Source: Lysinibacillus odysseyi
GTDB lineage: Bacteria; Bacillota; Bacilli; Bacillales_A; Planococcaceae
Direction: 5' to 3'
Assembly: GCA_014595895.1 (NCBI GenBank)
Contig: JABUKB010000001.1
Span: 62,001-126,000 of the forward strand
DNA length: 64,000 nt
Every line of letters begins with the position of its first letter. Position 1 is the stretch's first letter. Below are positions 1 to 8,300 of this stretch, piece after piece. The translations under genes and the position numbers were made by a program. The notes under the pieces were generated by a model. It ran no database searches, was not told the DNA's origin, and saw only the letters and a list, made by a program, of their open reading frames with translations.

Positions 1-192
1 AACCGTGTGGAGTTAATGGATACAAGGCTACAGTCGCAGGAAGTAATTGCGACGAAACGGATGTCTGAGAATGAGGACATTGATTATGAAAAAACGATTA
101 CAGAAATGATTACACAGGAATCGATCCACCGAGCGGCATTATCCGTTGGTGCAAGGATTATTCAGCCGACATTAACGGACTTTTTAAGATAA
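1..192 (+). CDS. flgL: Flagellar hook-associated protein 3 (hook-filament junction), C-terminal fragment
   Basis: The window opens inside this gene; the frame is open from base 1, so only the last 63 residues are visible. FlgL, with FlgK, forms the junction between hook and filament outside the cell. The fragment has the flagellin-like C-terminal D0 helix pattern, with an ITEMITQESIHRAAL stretch and an end close to LTDFLR, as in FlgL/FlgE-type tails. Position supports the call: in Bacillus flgL is followed by yviE, fliW, csrA and hag, which is the order seen here. The true start lies upstream of the window. Confidence 0.85.
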   Translation, partial: NRVELMDTRLQSQEVIATKRMSENEDIDYEKTITEMITQESIHRAALSVGARIIQPTLTDFLR

Positions 193-195
193 TGA

Positions 196-227
196 AAAGC
201 GTTTGGACACCATGTGCCAAGCGCTTT
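196..227 (+). terminator. Hairpin after flgL
   Basis: An imperfect stem-loop (AAAGCGTTTGG...CAC, loop CAT, GTG...CCAAGCGCTTT) lies four bases after the flgL stop. Only a short, interrupted T run follows, so it may be a weak terminator or an RNA processing/stabilising element inside the operon. Confidence 0.5.
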
Positions 228-242
228 CTTTAAAGGGGGAAA

Positions 243-800
243 ATGATGAATATCCCAAAAATGCAAATTCAGTCAACGAAAGCCCAAATAGGACTGACCA
301 TTCAGAAACCAGTCCAGGAAATCCAACAGCCGAAAGCCGACCTGGACTTACAGCAACCGAAAGCTGAAATGTCCATACAGACTACAAAACCGAAGCTCTC
401 TATCGATAGTTTGGAAATGCGGGAAAGCCTGGATCTGAAAAGCTCCGGTACTCGGACAGCTGAGATGGCTGCGTACAGTAAACAGGATGCCTTGGAAGGT
501 ATGGGCAGAAGAGCGCAGGAAGGCAGCGAGTTGATGCGGATTGAAAATGGCGGCAATCCAATCGTGGATCAGGCAAAAAGAAGAGGAAGACAGCCATACT
601 CAGGTTTAGGTATACAATTTATCCCGAAACCGGACAGTGTAAAAATAAATTTTGAACCTGGTACGGTTGATATCCGGGTGGAGCCTCAAAAGGTAATCAA
701 TAATACGAAAATCAATAAGCCAATTCATAACTATACACCGGGGAAAGTGAAAGTGGATATGCAGCAATATGCTTCCCTAAAAATCGATTGGCTTTTATAA
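243..800 (+). CDS. YviE-like protein of the flagellar locus (DUF6470 family)
   Basis: A 185-residue hydrophilic protein with no signal peptide or membrane segment. The N-terminal third is built of repeated short PKAxxxIQxxK-like units. The C-terminal half has a conserved-looking GLGIQFIPKPDSVKINFEPG stretch and ends in a beta-rich LKIDWLL. It matches the family encoded between flgL and fliW in Bacillus (YviE); its biochemical role is not established. An AAAGGGGGA ribosome site precedes two consecutive ATG codons (243 and 246). It is probably co-transcribed with fliW, which begins 15 bases downstream. Confidence 0.75.
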   Translation: MMNIPKMQIQSTKAQIGLTIQKPVQEIQQPKADLDLQQPKAEMSIQTTKPKLSIDSLEMRESLDLKSSGTRTAEMAAYSKQDALEGMGRRAQEGSELMRIENGGNPIVDQAKRRGRQPYSGLGIQFIPKPDSVKINFEPGTVDIRVEPQKVINNTKINKPIHNYTPGKVKVDMQQYASLKIDWLL

Positions 801-815
801 AAGGAGACGATAATT

Positions 816-1256
816 ATGATGAATATTCAAACAGCTTATATGGGTGAAATCGAAATTAATCCGTCAGAAATTATTTTGTTTGAGCACGGTTTACCAGGCT
901 TTGAGCAGGAAAAGGAATTTACCTTGCTTTCTCTAGCAGAAGAAAGTGTATTCCGTGTTTTGCAGTCGACGAAAACACCAGAGCTAGCATTTATGATAAC
1001 GAATCCGTTTCTAACTGTTACAGATTATAACTTCGAGTTAGACGGGGCAACGATTCAGGCACTCGCTATAAAGAGTGAGCAAGAGGTCGCTGTTTTTGGG
1101 ATTGTTTCATTAAAAGAAACATTAACAGACTCAACGATTAACTTAAAAGCACCGATTGTTCTTAATACGAGCAATAAAAAGGCTAAACAGATGATTCTTG
1201 AAAATGAACAGTATGCTATTCGCCATAAATTAATTGATGAAAGCCAAAAGGGGTGA
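816..1256 (+). CDS. fliW: Flagellar assembly factor FliW
   Basis: A 146-residue FliW. In the Bacillus system FliW binds flagellin in the cytoplasm and, when free, binds and inhibits CsrA, coupling flagellin translation to secretion. Diagnostic features are the N-terminal IxFxHGLPGFE-type segment (about residues 20-32) and the Phe-Leu-Thr-Val-rich middle. The start is ATG 816 with AAGGAGA about nine bases upstream. csrA begins four bases after the stop, so the two are translationally close. This is the standard order fliW-csrA-hag. Confidence 0.95.
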   Translation: MMNIQTAYMGEIEINPSEIILFEHGLPGFEQEKEFTLLSLAEESVFRVLQSTKTPELAFMITNPFLTVTDYNFELDGATIQALAIKSEQEVAVFGIVSLKETLTDSTINLKAPIVLNTSNKKAKQMILENEQYAIRHKLIDESQKG

Positions 1257-1260
1257 GTGT

Positions 1261-1473
1261 ATGTTAGTGCTGTCCCGAAAAGCAGGGGAAACGATTTGGC
1301 TTGATGAAGATATCGAAATTATCATTTCAGAAGTAAAAGGCGAGCAGGTGAAGATCGGCATCCGTGCTCCGCAACATGTTAGCATTGTGCGCGGGGAACT
1401 GAGACAGGATATCTCGGATGTTAATACGGAGTCGGTAATGAAAAGCAGGGACTTACTAGGGAAATTAAAGTAG
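1261..1473 (+). CDS. csrA: Translational regulator CsrA
   Basis: A 70-residue CsrA opening with the hallmark MLVLSRKAGETI; the GVKI-type core appears as VKIGIRAP. I place the start at ATG 1261, because upstream in-frame codons would add residues foreign to the family and AAAGGGGTGAG lies at a suitable distance. CsrA dimers bind GGA-containing RNA hairpins, and in Bacillus the main target is the hag leader. That target, with several GGA motifs, lies directly downstream. Antagonised by FliW, encoded just upstream. Confidence 0.97.
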   Translation: MLVLSRKAGETIWLDEDIEIIISEVKGEQVKIGIRAPQHVSIVRGELRQDISDVNTESVMKSRDLLGKLK

Positions 1474-1526
1474 TAGTTAGCTAAAAAATAAACTTAAATT
1501 TATTAAAAAAATATTTAAGAAACTAT

Positions 1527-1552
1527 TAAACAAAAAAAAATCGATCCGATAT
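1527..1552 (+). promoter_or_regulatory. Sigma-D promoter of hag
   Basis: TAAA at 1527-1530 and CCGATAT at 1546-1552 are separated by 15 bases, a near-perfect match to the sigma-D (SigD/FliA) pattern TAAA-N14-16-GCCGATAT. It lies about 105 bases before the flagellin start, leaving room for a long regulated leader. Confidence 0.9.
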
Positions 1553-1566
1553 CAATAGTGTTAGCA

Positions 1567-1652
1567 AGAGGAGCTGGACCGGCCGGACTGGTTCTCTTCT
1601 ACCAATAAAAAATTGCTCACAAGGAAGTGGGCTCATATTCCAGGGAGGAAAT
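1567..1652 (+). promoter_or_regulatory. hag 5' leader with candidate CsrA sites
   Basis: The leader between the sigma-D promoter and hag contains several GGA motifs. One lies in the loop of a small hairpin (ACCGG 1578-1582, loop CCGGA 1583-1587, CTGGT 1588-1592), and another is the ribosome site itself (GGGAGG, 1643-1648). A longer AGAGGA/TCTTCT pairing can enclose the hairpin. This resembles the Bacillus hag leader, where CsrA binds an upstream site and the Shine-Dalgarno site together. Binding is inferred. Confidence 0.6.
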
Positions 1653-1656
1653 AAAA

Positions 1657-3246
1657 ATGAGAATCAATCACAATATCGCTGCTCTTAACACTCACCGTCA
1701 GTTGAATACTGCAGCAGCTGGACAATCTAAATCAATGGAGAAATTAGCTTCTGGTTTACGTATTAACCGTGCTGGAGATGACGCAGCTGGTTTAGCAATC
1801 TCTGAAAAAATGCGTGCACAGGTTCGTGGTTTAGACCAAGCAGCAGCTAACGCGCAAGATGGGATTTCAATGATCCAAACTGCTGAGGGTGCATTAAACG
1901 AAACACACTCAATCTTACAACGTATGCGTGAATTAGCTGACCAATCAGCAAACGGTACAAACACTGCTGATGACCGTAAAGCGATTCAAGATGAAGTAAA
2001 ACAATTAAAAGAAGAAATCGACCGTATTGGTAATACAACAGAGTTCAATACTCAAAAGTTATTAAATGGTAACCTAAAATCTGTTGCAGGTGCTTCAGTT
2101 GGACAAGATACAACGACAGGTGCAATTGTAGGAAAATTAGAAGGCGGAAAAATAAGTGGAGCACTTGTAAACGCAACTACTTCAGCTGACTTCGTTCAAG
2201 AAACTCTTACAATTGATGGAACTGAAATTAAAGTAAACTGGCAAGACTTATCAACTGACGAAAAGGCGACATTGAAAAATGCTGCTACTGATGCGAACTC
2301 TAAAAATGCAGCAGCTGAGCTAATAGTTAAAAAAATCAATGAAGCAATAGATGCTTCTGGTAAAAATGTAGCGCACGTAACAGGATATTCTGATGGAACA
2401 AATTTAGTTATTGAAAGTGGAAGTAAAGGAACTAACTCTATTGTTAAAGCTGGAACAGCTGGAGTCGTAGAGGGAATGACAAGTGGTGCAACAGGTACAG
2501 CTGGTACGAACAAATATAATGGTAAAGCTATTACAACTGGATCAGCGGACCTGTTTGTAAATGGAACTTTATTAAAAGTGGATATTCCAGCTGTAGCAAA
2601 CGGGGCTGATATGTCTGCAACAGCAACTGCCTTACAAACAGCAGTGAATGCTTCAATTACAGCATATAATACTGCAACAGGTAAAACAGCTGGACAAGAT
2701 GGATATCTTGAACAAATTACACTTAAATCTACAGAGGATGGTAGATTTAGTATTACAAGTGAAAATGGTCCTATAGAGCTTAAAGATCGAACTGGCTCAA
2801 CTAGAATTTCTGATCTTGGGCTTGCAGCCGCACAAACGGATGCATCTGCAAATGGTGGTATGACATTCCAAATTGGAGCTAACAAAGGACAAACAATTAC
2901 ATTTGGTATTAATGATATGCGTTCATCGGCTCTTGGAATTTCAGGTCTTGACGTTTCTACACAATCTGGAGCTTCTAATGCATTAACATCTTTAGATGCT
3001 GCAATTAAATCAGTATCTTCAGAACGTTCAAAACTGGGTGCGGTTCAAAATCGATTAGAGCATACAATTAACAATTTGAATACATCTTCTGAAAACTTAA
3101 CTGCTGCGGAATCTCGTATTCGTGACGTAGACATGGCAAAAGAAATGATGTCTCAAACTAAAAACTCAATTCTTTCTCAAGCTGCTCAAGCTATGCTTGC
3201 TCAAGCTAATCAACAACCACAAGGCGTACTTCAATTGTTACGTTAA
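1657..3246 (+). CDS. hag: Flagellin, filament subunit
   Basis: A 529-residue flagellin, clearly longer than the roughly 300-residue B. subtilis Hag because of an inserted central region (about residues 145-420) with two IDG/NG-type domains. The N-terminal D0/D1 segment (MRINHNIAALNTHRQ) and the C-terminal D1/D0 segment ending in GVLQLLR are classical. I start at ATG 1657, after GGGAGGAA. The central region is rich in Ser and Thr, a plausible target for O-glycosylation by the Maf protein encoded next. A broken second copy at 12396-13082 resembles the C-terminal half, including the inserted region. Confidence 0.97.
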   Translation: MRINHNIAALNTHRQLNTAAAGQSKSMEKLASGLRINRAGDDAAGLAISEKMRAQVRGLDQAAANAQDGISMIQTAEGALNETHSILQRMRELADQSANGTNTADDRKAIQDEVKQLKEEIDRIGNTTEFNTQKLLNGNLKSVAGASVGQDTTTGAIVGKLEGGKISGALVNATTSADFVQETLTIDGTEIKVNWQDLSTDEKATLKNAATDANSKNAAAELIVKKINEAIDASGKNVAHVTGYSDGTNLVIESGSKGTNSIVKAGTAGVVEGMTSGATGTAGTNKYNGKAITTGSADLFVNGTLLKVDIPAVANGADMSATATALQTAVNASITAYNTATGKTAGQDGYLEQITLKSTEDGRFSITSENGPIELKDRTGSTRISDLGLAAAQTDASANGGMTFQIGANKGQTITFGINDMRSSALGISGLDVSTQSGASNALTSLDAAIKSVSSERSKLGAVQNRLEHTINNLNTSSENLTAAESRIRDVDMAKEMMSQTKNSILSQAAQAMLAQANQQPQGVLQLLR

Positions 3247-3250
3247 TAAT

Positions 3251-3285
3251 AAGAAGAGGAGCAGGGTTTCCTTGCTCTTCTTTTT
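3251..3285 (+). terminator. Terminator after hag
   Basis: An imperfect stem (AAGAAGAGGAGCA with TGCTCTTCTT) followed by a run of T lies directly after the flagellin stop. It separates hag from the glycosylation operon. Confidence 0.75.
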
Positions 3286-3404
3286 ATTTTCATGAAATTT
3301 AGAAATTATATGATATTATATCAATAAGCCTTAGCTAATTAACGTAATTATTTTTATACATAACTTAACTTAAGGTTCAAATAATAAAGAAGGTGGGGTT
3401 AAAA

Positions 3405-5222
3405 GTGTTCGACAAAAATATAAATATCTTACAAAAAAATGAGATGCACTGGATAGGGGGGATAGACTCCTCTTCAATCACACATACTTTTATTACCTCA
3501 GAAAATTCAAGAATAGAATACTTTGAAGATATAAATGGGAAAATATTTAAAACAGAAGATACTTATGATAAGTCATTTCAAAATAATCCCTTAAAAAAGG
3601 AGATTATATTCTCTATTGGTATTAATTCTGTTATTGAATTAGAAAAATTATATAAAAATATAAATAAAGATTCTTATATAGTGGTAATAGAACCGAATTT
3701 ATCCTTTTTTAATCATGTCTTACACAAAAAAGATTTAAAAATCTTTCAAAATAAAAACATCGTTTTATTTTCAGATAAATTAGAACAATTAAGTAACTTC
3801 ACACGTGAGTTTATTAGCAAACATTCTTTAATTGGCTTAGCAAAGAACATTAACTTTTACCAAACCGATTACTACAGAAAGTATGAATATGAAACAACTA
3901 AGAGAATAATTCAAATAATACGAGAAATTGTTCGAAATGTAATTTTATCTGTAGGTAATAGTATTGAAGATGGATTAGGTGGACTAAAAAATAATTTAGA
4001 AAATCTGGAATGGATTTTAAAATCAAAGGATATTTCTAGATTAAAAAATGTATATAAAGATAAACCAGCTATTATAGTATCAGCTGGTCCTTCCCTAAAT
4101 AAAAATATCAATGAGCTTAAAAGAGTGAAAAATAGAGCAATAATTATTGCGGTAGATACTATTGTTAATAAATTACTACTAGAGGGCATTGTACCCGATT
4201 TCGTTTGTTCTATTGAAAGGGAAAAGGAAATATACGAGTATTTTTATAAAGACAAGAGTATTCCAAAAGAAGTTACCCTAGTAGGACCTCCAGTTTTAGA
4301 CCCAAGAATATTTAGAGAGTTTAATGGAGAGATAATGCTACCTATGAGGGCAGGTGTAGCAGAATATAAATGGATTCATAGGGTATTGGGCTTGGGAGAA
4401 GGAACTAATGTAGAAATGGGTGCATCATGTGCGCATGTTGCATTTGGTTTAGCTATGCATCTTGGAGCCTCCCCAATTATTCTTGTAGGTCAAGATTTAG
4501 CTTATGGTTCTACAGAAGGTGTGACACATGCATCTGGTACAATCTATGATAAGAAAGTGAAAGATGAGAAAGAACCATCTTTAATACAAGATTATAAAGT
4601 CCAAGGATATAATGATGACGAAGTTAGGTCTACGTATATTTGGATTTATTTTAAGGAATGGTTTGAAGCAAAAATTAATCAATATGATTTATTTGTAATT
4701 AACGCAACAGAGGGGGGGGCAAAAATTAATTCTACAATACAGAAATCTTTAAAAGAAACTATAGATGTCTACTGTAGTCAGAACATTGAATCGGTTCAAG
4801 TAATAATTAATAGTATAAAAAACTATGATATAAATAAACAAGATTTAAGAAATGAATTGAAAAATGAACTATCTTACTTAGCTTTTTTGAAAGAAAAATG
4901 TATTAATCAACTTGAGAATATTAAAAGTTTAAAAATAACTTATTCTAGTTCAAATAAAAAACTAATAAAAATAGTAGAGGAATTACAAAGAACTGATCTT
5001 ATAATGACAGAAATATTAAATCATGATTTATTAAGACATAACCTGCAATCAATAGTCTTAAAAGCTATGTGGGATACAAATAATATAGAACCGGTTCTTA
5101 ATGTTAAAAATTTGTTGGTTAACAAAGAAATCCATGAGAGATTTTTAACTCCAGTTATTGTTTGTATAAGTCAAATAGAAGAGTGTTTAAATGAGGCAAT
5201 AGAAAGCTATTTTTCGAGTTAA
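3405..5222 (+). CDS. Maf-type flagellin nonulosonate transferase (motility-associated glycosyltransferase, DUF115)
   Basis: A protein of about 605 residues of the motility-associated factor family. Such enzymes transfer pseudaminic or legionaminic acid from the CMP-sugar to Ser/Thr of flagellin in the cytoplasm. The central DUF115 domain is recognisable from KPAIIVSAGPSLNKN (about residue 225) and VDTIVNKLLLEGIVPDF, followed by ILVGQDLAYG. I prefer GTG 3405, which has AAGGTGGGG at good spacing, over GTG 3393, which overlaps that ribosome site. It stands first in a run of nonulosonate genes and directly after hag, which supports the substrate. The coding sequence is strikingly AT-rich. Confidence 0.85.
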   Translation: MFDKNINILQKNEMHWIGGIDSSSITHTFITSENSRIEYFEDINGKIFKTEDTYDKSFQNNPLKKEIIFSIGINSVIELEKLYKNINKDSYIVVIEPNLSFFNHVLHKKDLKIFQNKNIVLFSDKLEQLSNFTREFISKHSLIGLAKNINFYQTDYYRKYEYETTKRIIQIIREIVRNVILSVGNSIEDGLGGLKNNLENLEWILKSKDISRLKNVYKDKPAIIVSAGPSLNKNINELKRVKNRAIIIAVDTIVNKLLLEGIVPDFVCSIEREKEIYEYFYKDKSIPKEVTLVGPPVLDPRIFREFNGEIMLPMRAGVAEYKWIHRVLGLGEGTNVEMGASCAHVAFGLAMHLGASPIILVGQDLAYGSTEGVTHASGTIYDKKVKDEKEPSLIQDYKVQGYNDDEVRSTYIWIYFKEWFEAKINQYDLFVINATEGGAKINSTIQKSLKETIDVYCSQNIESVQVIINSIKNYDINKQDLRNELKNELSYLAFLKEKCINQLENIKSLKITYSSSNKKLIKIVEELQRTDLIMTEILNHDLLRHNLQSIVLKAMWDTNNIEPVLNVKNLLVNKEIHERFLTPVIVCISQIEECLNEAIESYFSS

Positions 5223-5236
5223 GGGAGTTTATTTTT

Positions 5237-6244
5237 ATGAAGAATCAAAAAAAAATATTAGTAACAGGTTCTGATGGGTTTATTGGTTCTCATTTGACAG
5301 AAGAACTTGTCCGTAGTGGCTATAATGTTCGTGCTTTTACATACTATAATTCCTTTAATTCATGGGGATGGTTGGATTGTTTAGAAAAACAAATAAAAGA
5401 TGAAATTGAAGTATTTGCAGGTGATATTCGTGATCCGTATGGGGTAAGAGAGGGGATGAAAGGCTGTGATACAGTTTTACATTTGGCGTCGCTAATAGCT
5501 ATTCCTTACTCTTATCATTCACCGGATACATACATAGATACGAATATAAAAGGGACTCTTAATGTATTGCAAGCAGCTCGTGAACTTGGTGTGTCCAAAG
5601 TCGTTCACACATCGACTAGTGAAGTGTATGGAACTGCTCAATATGTTCCAATTGATGAATTGCATCCGTTACAAGGACAATCACCGTACTCGGCGACTAA
5701 AATTGGTGCTGATCAATTGGCAATATCTTTTTATCGTTCATTTGAAACACCAGTTGCAATAATAAGACCGTTTAATACATATGGTCCGCGACAATCAGCT
5801 AGGGCGGTTATTCCAACAATTATCACACAATTATTGTCTGGTAAAGAATGTATCAAACTTGGTGCACTAAGCCCAACTAGAGATTTTAACTATGTTAAAG
5901 ATACAGTTAGCGGATTTATATCAATTATGAATAGTGATAAAGCGATAGGTGAGGTGGTGAATATAGGTAGTAATTACGAAGTTTCAATTGGTAAAACTGC
6001 AGAAATAATTGCAGAGATTATGGGGAAAAAAGTGGAAATAGAAACAGATGAAAATCGTTTTCGTCCTGAGAAAAGTGAAGTAGATCGCCTTTGGGCAGAC
6101 AATAGAAAAGCAAAAGAATTGTTTGGTTGGGAGCCTTCTTATGAGGGAATAGATGGGTTTAAACTTGGGTTAAAAGATACAATAGAATGGTTTGTGAATC
6201 CAAAAAACTTATCTCGATATAGAATAGGTGAGTACAACATATGA
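5237..6244 (+). CDS. legB: NAD-dependent nucleotide-sugar 4,6-dehydratase, LegB type
   Basis: A 335-residue extended short-chain dehydrogenase. The N-terminal Rossmann motif is TGSDGFIG (about residues 11-18). The catalytic Tyr-Lys pair is in SPYSATK (about 153-159), preceded by STSEVYGT. The family converts a nucleotide-activated N-acetylglucosamine to the 4-keto-6-deoxy sugar, the first committed step to legionaminic-type acids. The gene overlaps the aminotransferase gene by four bases (ATGA), showing translational coupling. A related bacillosamine-type dehydratase is possible, but LegB fits the neighbours best. Confidence 0.8.
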   Translation: MKNQKKILVTGSDGFIGSHLTEELVRSGYNVRAFTYYNSFNSWGWLDCLEKQIKDEIEVFAGDIRDPYGVREGMKGCDTVLHLASLIAIPYSYHSPDTYIDTNIKGTLNVLQAARELGVSKVVHTSTSEVYGTAQYVPIDELHPLQGQSPYSATKIGADQLAISFYRSFETPVAIIRPFNTYGPRQSARAVIPTIITQLLSGKECIKLGALSPTRDFNYVKDTVSGFISIMNSDKAIGEVVNIGSNYEVSIGKTAEIIAEIMGKKVEIETDENRFRPEKSEVDRLWADNRKAKELFGWEPSYEGIDGFKLGLKDTIEWFVNPKNLSRYRIGEYNI

Positions 6245-7413
6245 GTATTGATTGGCACGAAATCGCTCAAGATATTAAAAGAATACACAGTGGTAAAGAA
6301 TTTGTTGCTTTACATGAACCTACATTTGGAAAAAAAGAATTAGAGAATGTGACTGAATGTATTAAATCAGGTTGGGTATCTTCTGTTGGTGAATTCGTTG
6401 AAAAATTCGAAAAAAAACTTGCGGATTATTCAGGTGTGAAGTATGCGATTGCTGTTGTAAATGGAACTGCTGCACTACATATTGCTCTGAAGGTCGTTGG
6501 TGTCCAACCAAATGATGAAGTATTTATGCCTGCCCTCACCTTTATTGCAACAGCGAACTCAGTTTCATATTTACAGGCAATCCCTCACTTTGTTGATGTT
6601 TCTGATCAAACATTAGGGCTTGATCCCGTAAAACTCGAAGAACATATACAAAAAATAGGAATAACTAAAAATGGGCAGCTTATTAACAGATTAACAGGGC
6701 GAATAATTCGTGCAGTTGTTCCAATGCATACATTTGGTCATTCCATTGACCTTGACCCTTTAATCGAATTATGTGAGCGGTACAATCTAGTCCTTGTTGA
6801 AGATGCTGCAGAATCTCTTGGATCCTATTATAAGGGGAGACCAACTGGTGGATTTGGGCGTACTGCAGCAATTAGCTTTAATGGTAATAAAATTATCACT
6901 ACAGGTGGCGGTGGGGCCATTTTAACAAATGATGCAAATTTAGCAAATTACGCAAAGCACATTACAACAACTGCTAAAGTTCCACATAGTTGGGATTATT
7001 GTCATGATGAGATAGGGTTTAATTATAGATTGCCAAATATAAACGCTGCTCTTGGATGTGCACAACTAGAAAAAATAGATGAGTTTATTGATTCAAAAAG
7101 AAAATTAACCTATAAATATGAACAACTTTTTTCTAATATAAATGGTGTTTCAGTATTTAAAGAACCACCCTTAAGTAAAAGTAATTACTGGTTACAAACT
7201 ATCTTAATTGATGAAAAAAAATTTAATAGAGATAAAATTTTATCGACATTGAATGAATTAGGAGTAATGGCAAGACCAATTTGGAAACCACTTCATGAGC
7301 TCAAAATGTATAATGCATGTCCTAAAGCGGATTTAACGGTAACTGAATTTCTTAAACTAAAGATTATTAACCTTCCTAGTACACCTATAATAGGGGAGGG
7401 AAAGTGGGAATGA
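6241..7413 (+). CDS. legC: PLP-dependent nucleotide-sugar aminotransferase, LegC type (DegT/DnrJ/EryC1)
   Basis: A 390-residue DegT/DnrJ/EryC1 aminotransferase, which would aminate C4 of the keto sugar made by LegB. The PLP-binding lysine is in SFNGNKIITTGGGG (about residue 217), and VEDAAESLG is the cofactor aspartate motif. Overlap with legB upstream (4 bases) and with the next gene downstream (ATGA at 7410) indicates one tightly packed operon. Length is normal for LegC. Confidence 0.82.
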   Translation: MSIDWHEIAQDIKRIHSGKEFVALHEPTFGKKELENVTECIKSGWVSSVGEFVEKFEKKLADYSGVKYAIAVVNGTAALHIALKVVGVQPNDEVFMPALTFIATANSVSYLQAIPHFVDVSDQTLGLDPVKLEEHIQKIGITKNGQLINRLTGRIIRAVVPMHTFGHSIDLDPLIELCERYNLVLVEDAAESLGSYYKGRPTGGFGRTAAISFNGNKIITTGGGGAILTNDANLANYAKHITTTAKVPHSWDYCHDEIGFNYRLPNINAALGCAQLEKIDEFIDSKRKLTYKYEQLFSNINGVSVFKEPPLSKSNYWLQTILIDEKKFNRDKILSTLNELGVMARPIWKPLHELKMYNACPKADLTVTEFLKLKIINLPSTPIIGEGKWE

Positions 7414-8300
7414 AAACAGCATTTGTTACATTTGTTTATCCAGGATCCGCTAAATTTTTCTCGGATTTTATTAAATCATTATTAGAACAAACCGACCCCA
7501 ATTTTCATTTAGTTATTTTCAATGATGGATGTTCAGAAGCAGATTTGGCTATATTTTTGAATAGTTCATTATTTTATAAAATAGTGCCTAACCAAGCTAA
7601 GACGATAGCCCAAAATAGAATTAAAGCTTTTAAGTGGATGCAAAATAGTGACTATGACGCATTTATTCTTGGAGATATAGATGATTTGTTTTCTTGGAAT
7701 CGTATAGAAGTAGCTAAAAAAAATTTGCTAAATCATAATATTATTATTAATGAATTAAAGTTAGTGACCCAAAACGGAATACTTATAAAAAACGGCTTGC
7801 TTTCTTCAGCTTTAAATGGGAGTAAAGAAATTTCATTTGAAATGCTTAAACTATATAATTTAATTGGATTTTCACATGTATCGTTTAAAAAAGAAGCGAT
7901 TAGAAACATTGAAAATATTTTTATTAATGACAGAACAATAGTAGCTGATTGGACCATTTTTTCATATTTATTACTTAATAATCAAGCCTATTTTATTACG
8001 GATAGTTTTACAGAGTATATTTGGCATGATAATAATATTGCATTGAAGAACAGAAGGGTATTCGAAGAGTATTTATGGTTATTGGATGTAAAAATTATTC
8101 ATTACACAAACATGTCCGATATTTCATCTTGGTTTAGATTCGAAAGAGATTCTTTAATAGAGATTAAAAATGAAATTTTAAAAAATAAAAATAAAAAAGA
8201 GAACTTTATGCAGTTTATGCAAAATAATACTTACAATTATTTCCCTTGGTGGTCACAAATTCCAGAAAGTGAGGTATTAAGAAGTGTCATTTCAATTTGA
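7410..8300 (+). CDS. Putative GT-A-like glycosyltransferase of the nonulosonate operon
   Basis: A protein of about 296 residues, not assigned to a named family. The N-terminus (TAFVTFVYPGSAKFF, then LEQTDPNFHLVIFNDG) and the acidic LGDIDDLFSW stretch (about residue 90) look like a GT-A nucleotide-sugar fold with a metal-binding DxD. I use ATG 7410, which overlaps the legC stop, rather than GTG 7404, which lies closer to the ribosome site GGGGAGGG. It occupies the slot where related operons often carry the hydrolysing 2-epimerase, but it has no epimerase features. It could extend or modify the flagellar glycan; this is inference. Confidence 0.5.
   Translation: MKTAFVTFVYPGSAKFFSDFIKSLLEQTDPNFHLVIFNDGCSEADLAIFLNSSLFYKIVPNQAKTIAQNRIKAFKWMQNSDYDAFILGDIDDLFSWNRIEVAKKNLLNHNIIINELKLVTQNGILIKNGLLSSALNGSKEISFEMLKLYNLIGFSHVSFKKEAIRNIENIFINDRTIVADWTIFSYLLLNNQAYFITDSFTEYIWHDNNIALKNRRVFEEYLWLLDVKIIHYTNMSDISSWFRFERDSLIEIKNEILKNKNKKENFMQFMQNNTYNYFPWWSQIPESEVLRSVISI

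Noticed and set aside
2196-2885. 229-codon minus-strand frame inside hag
   Set aside because: Shadow of the repetitive, codon-biased flagellin gene; the plus-strand product is certain.
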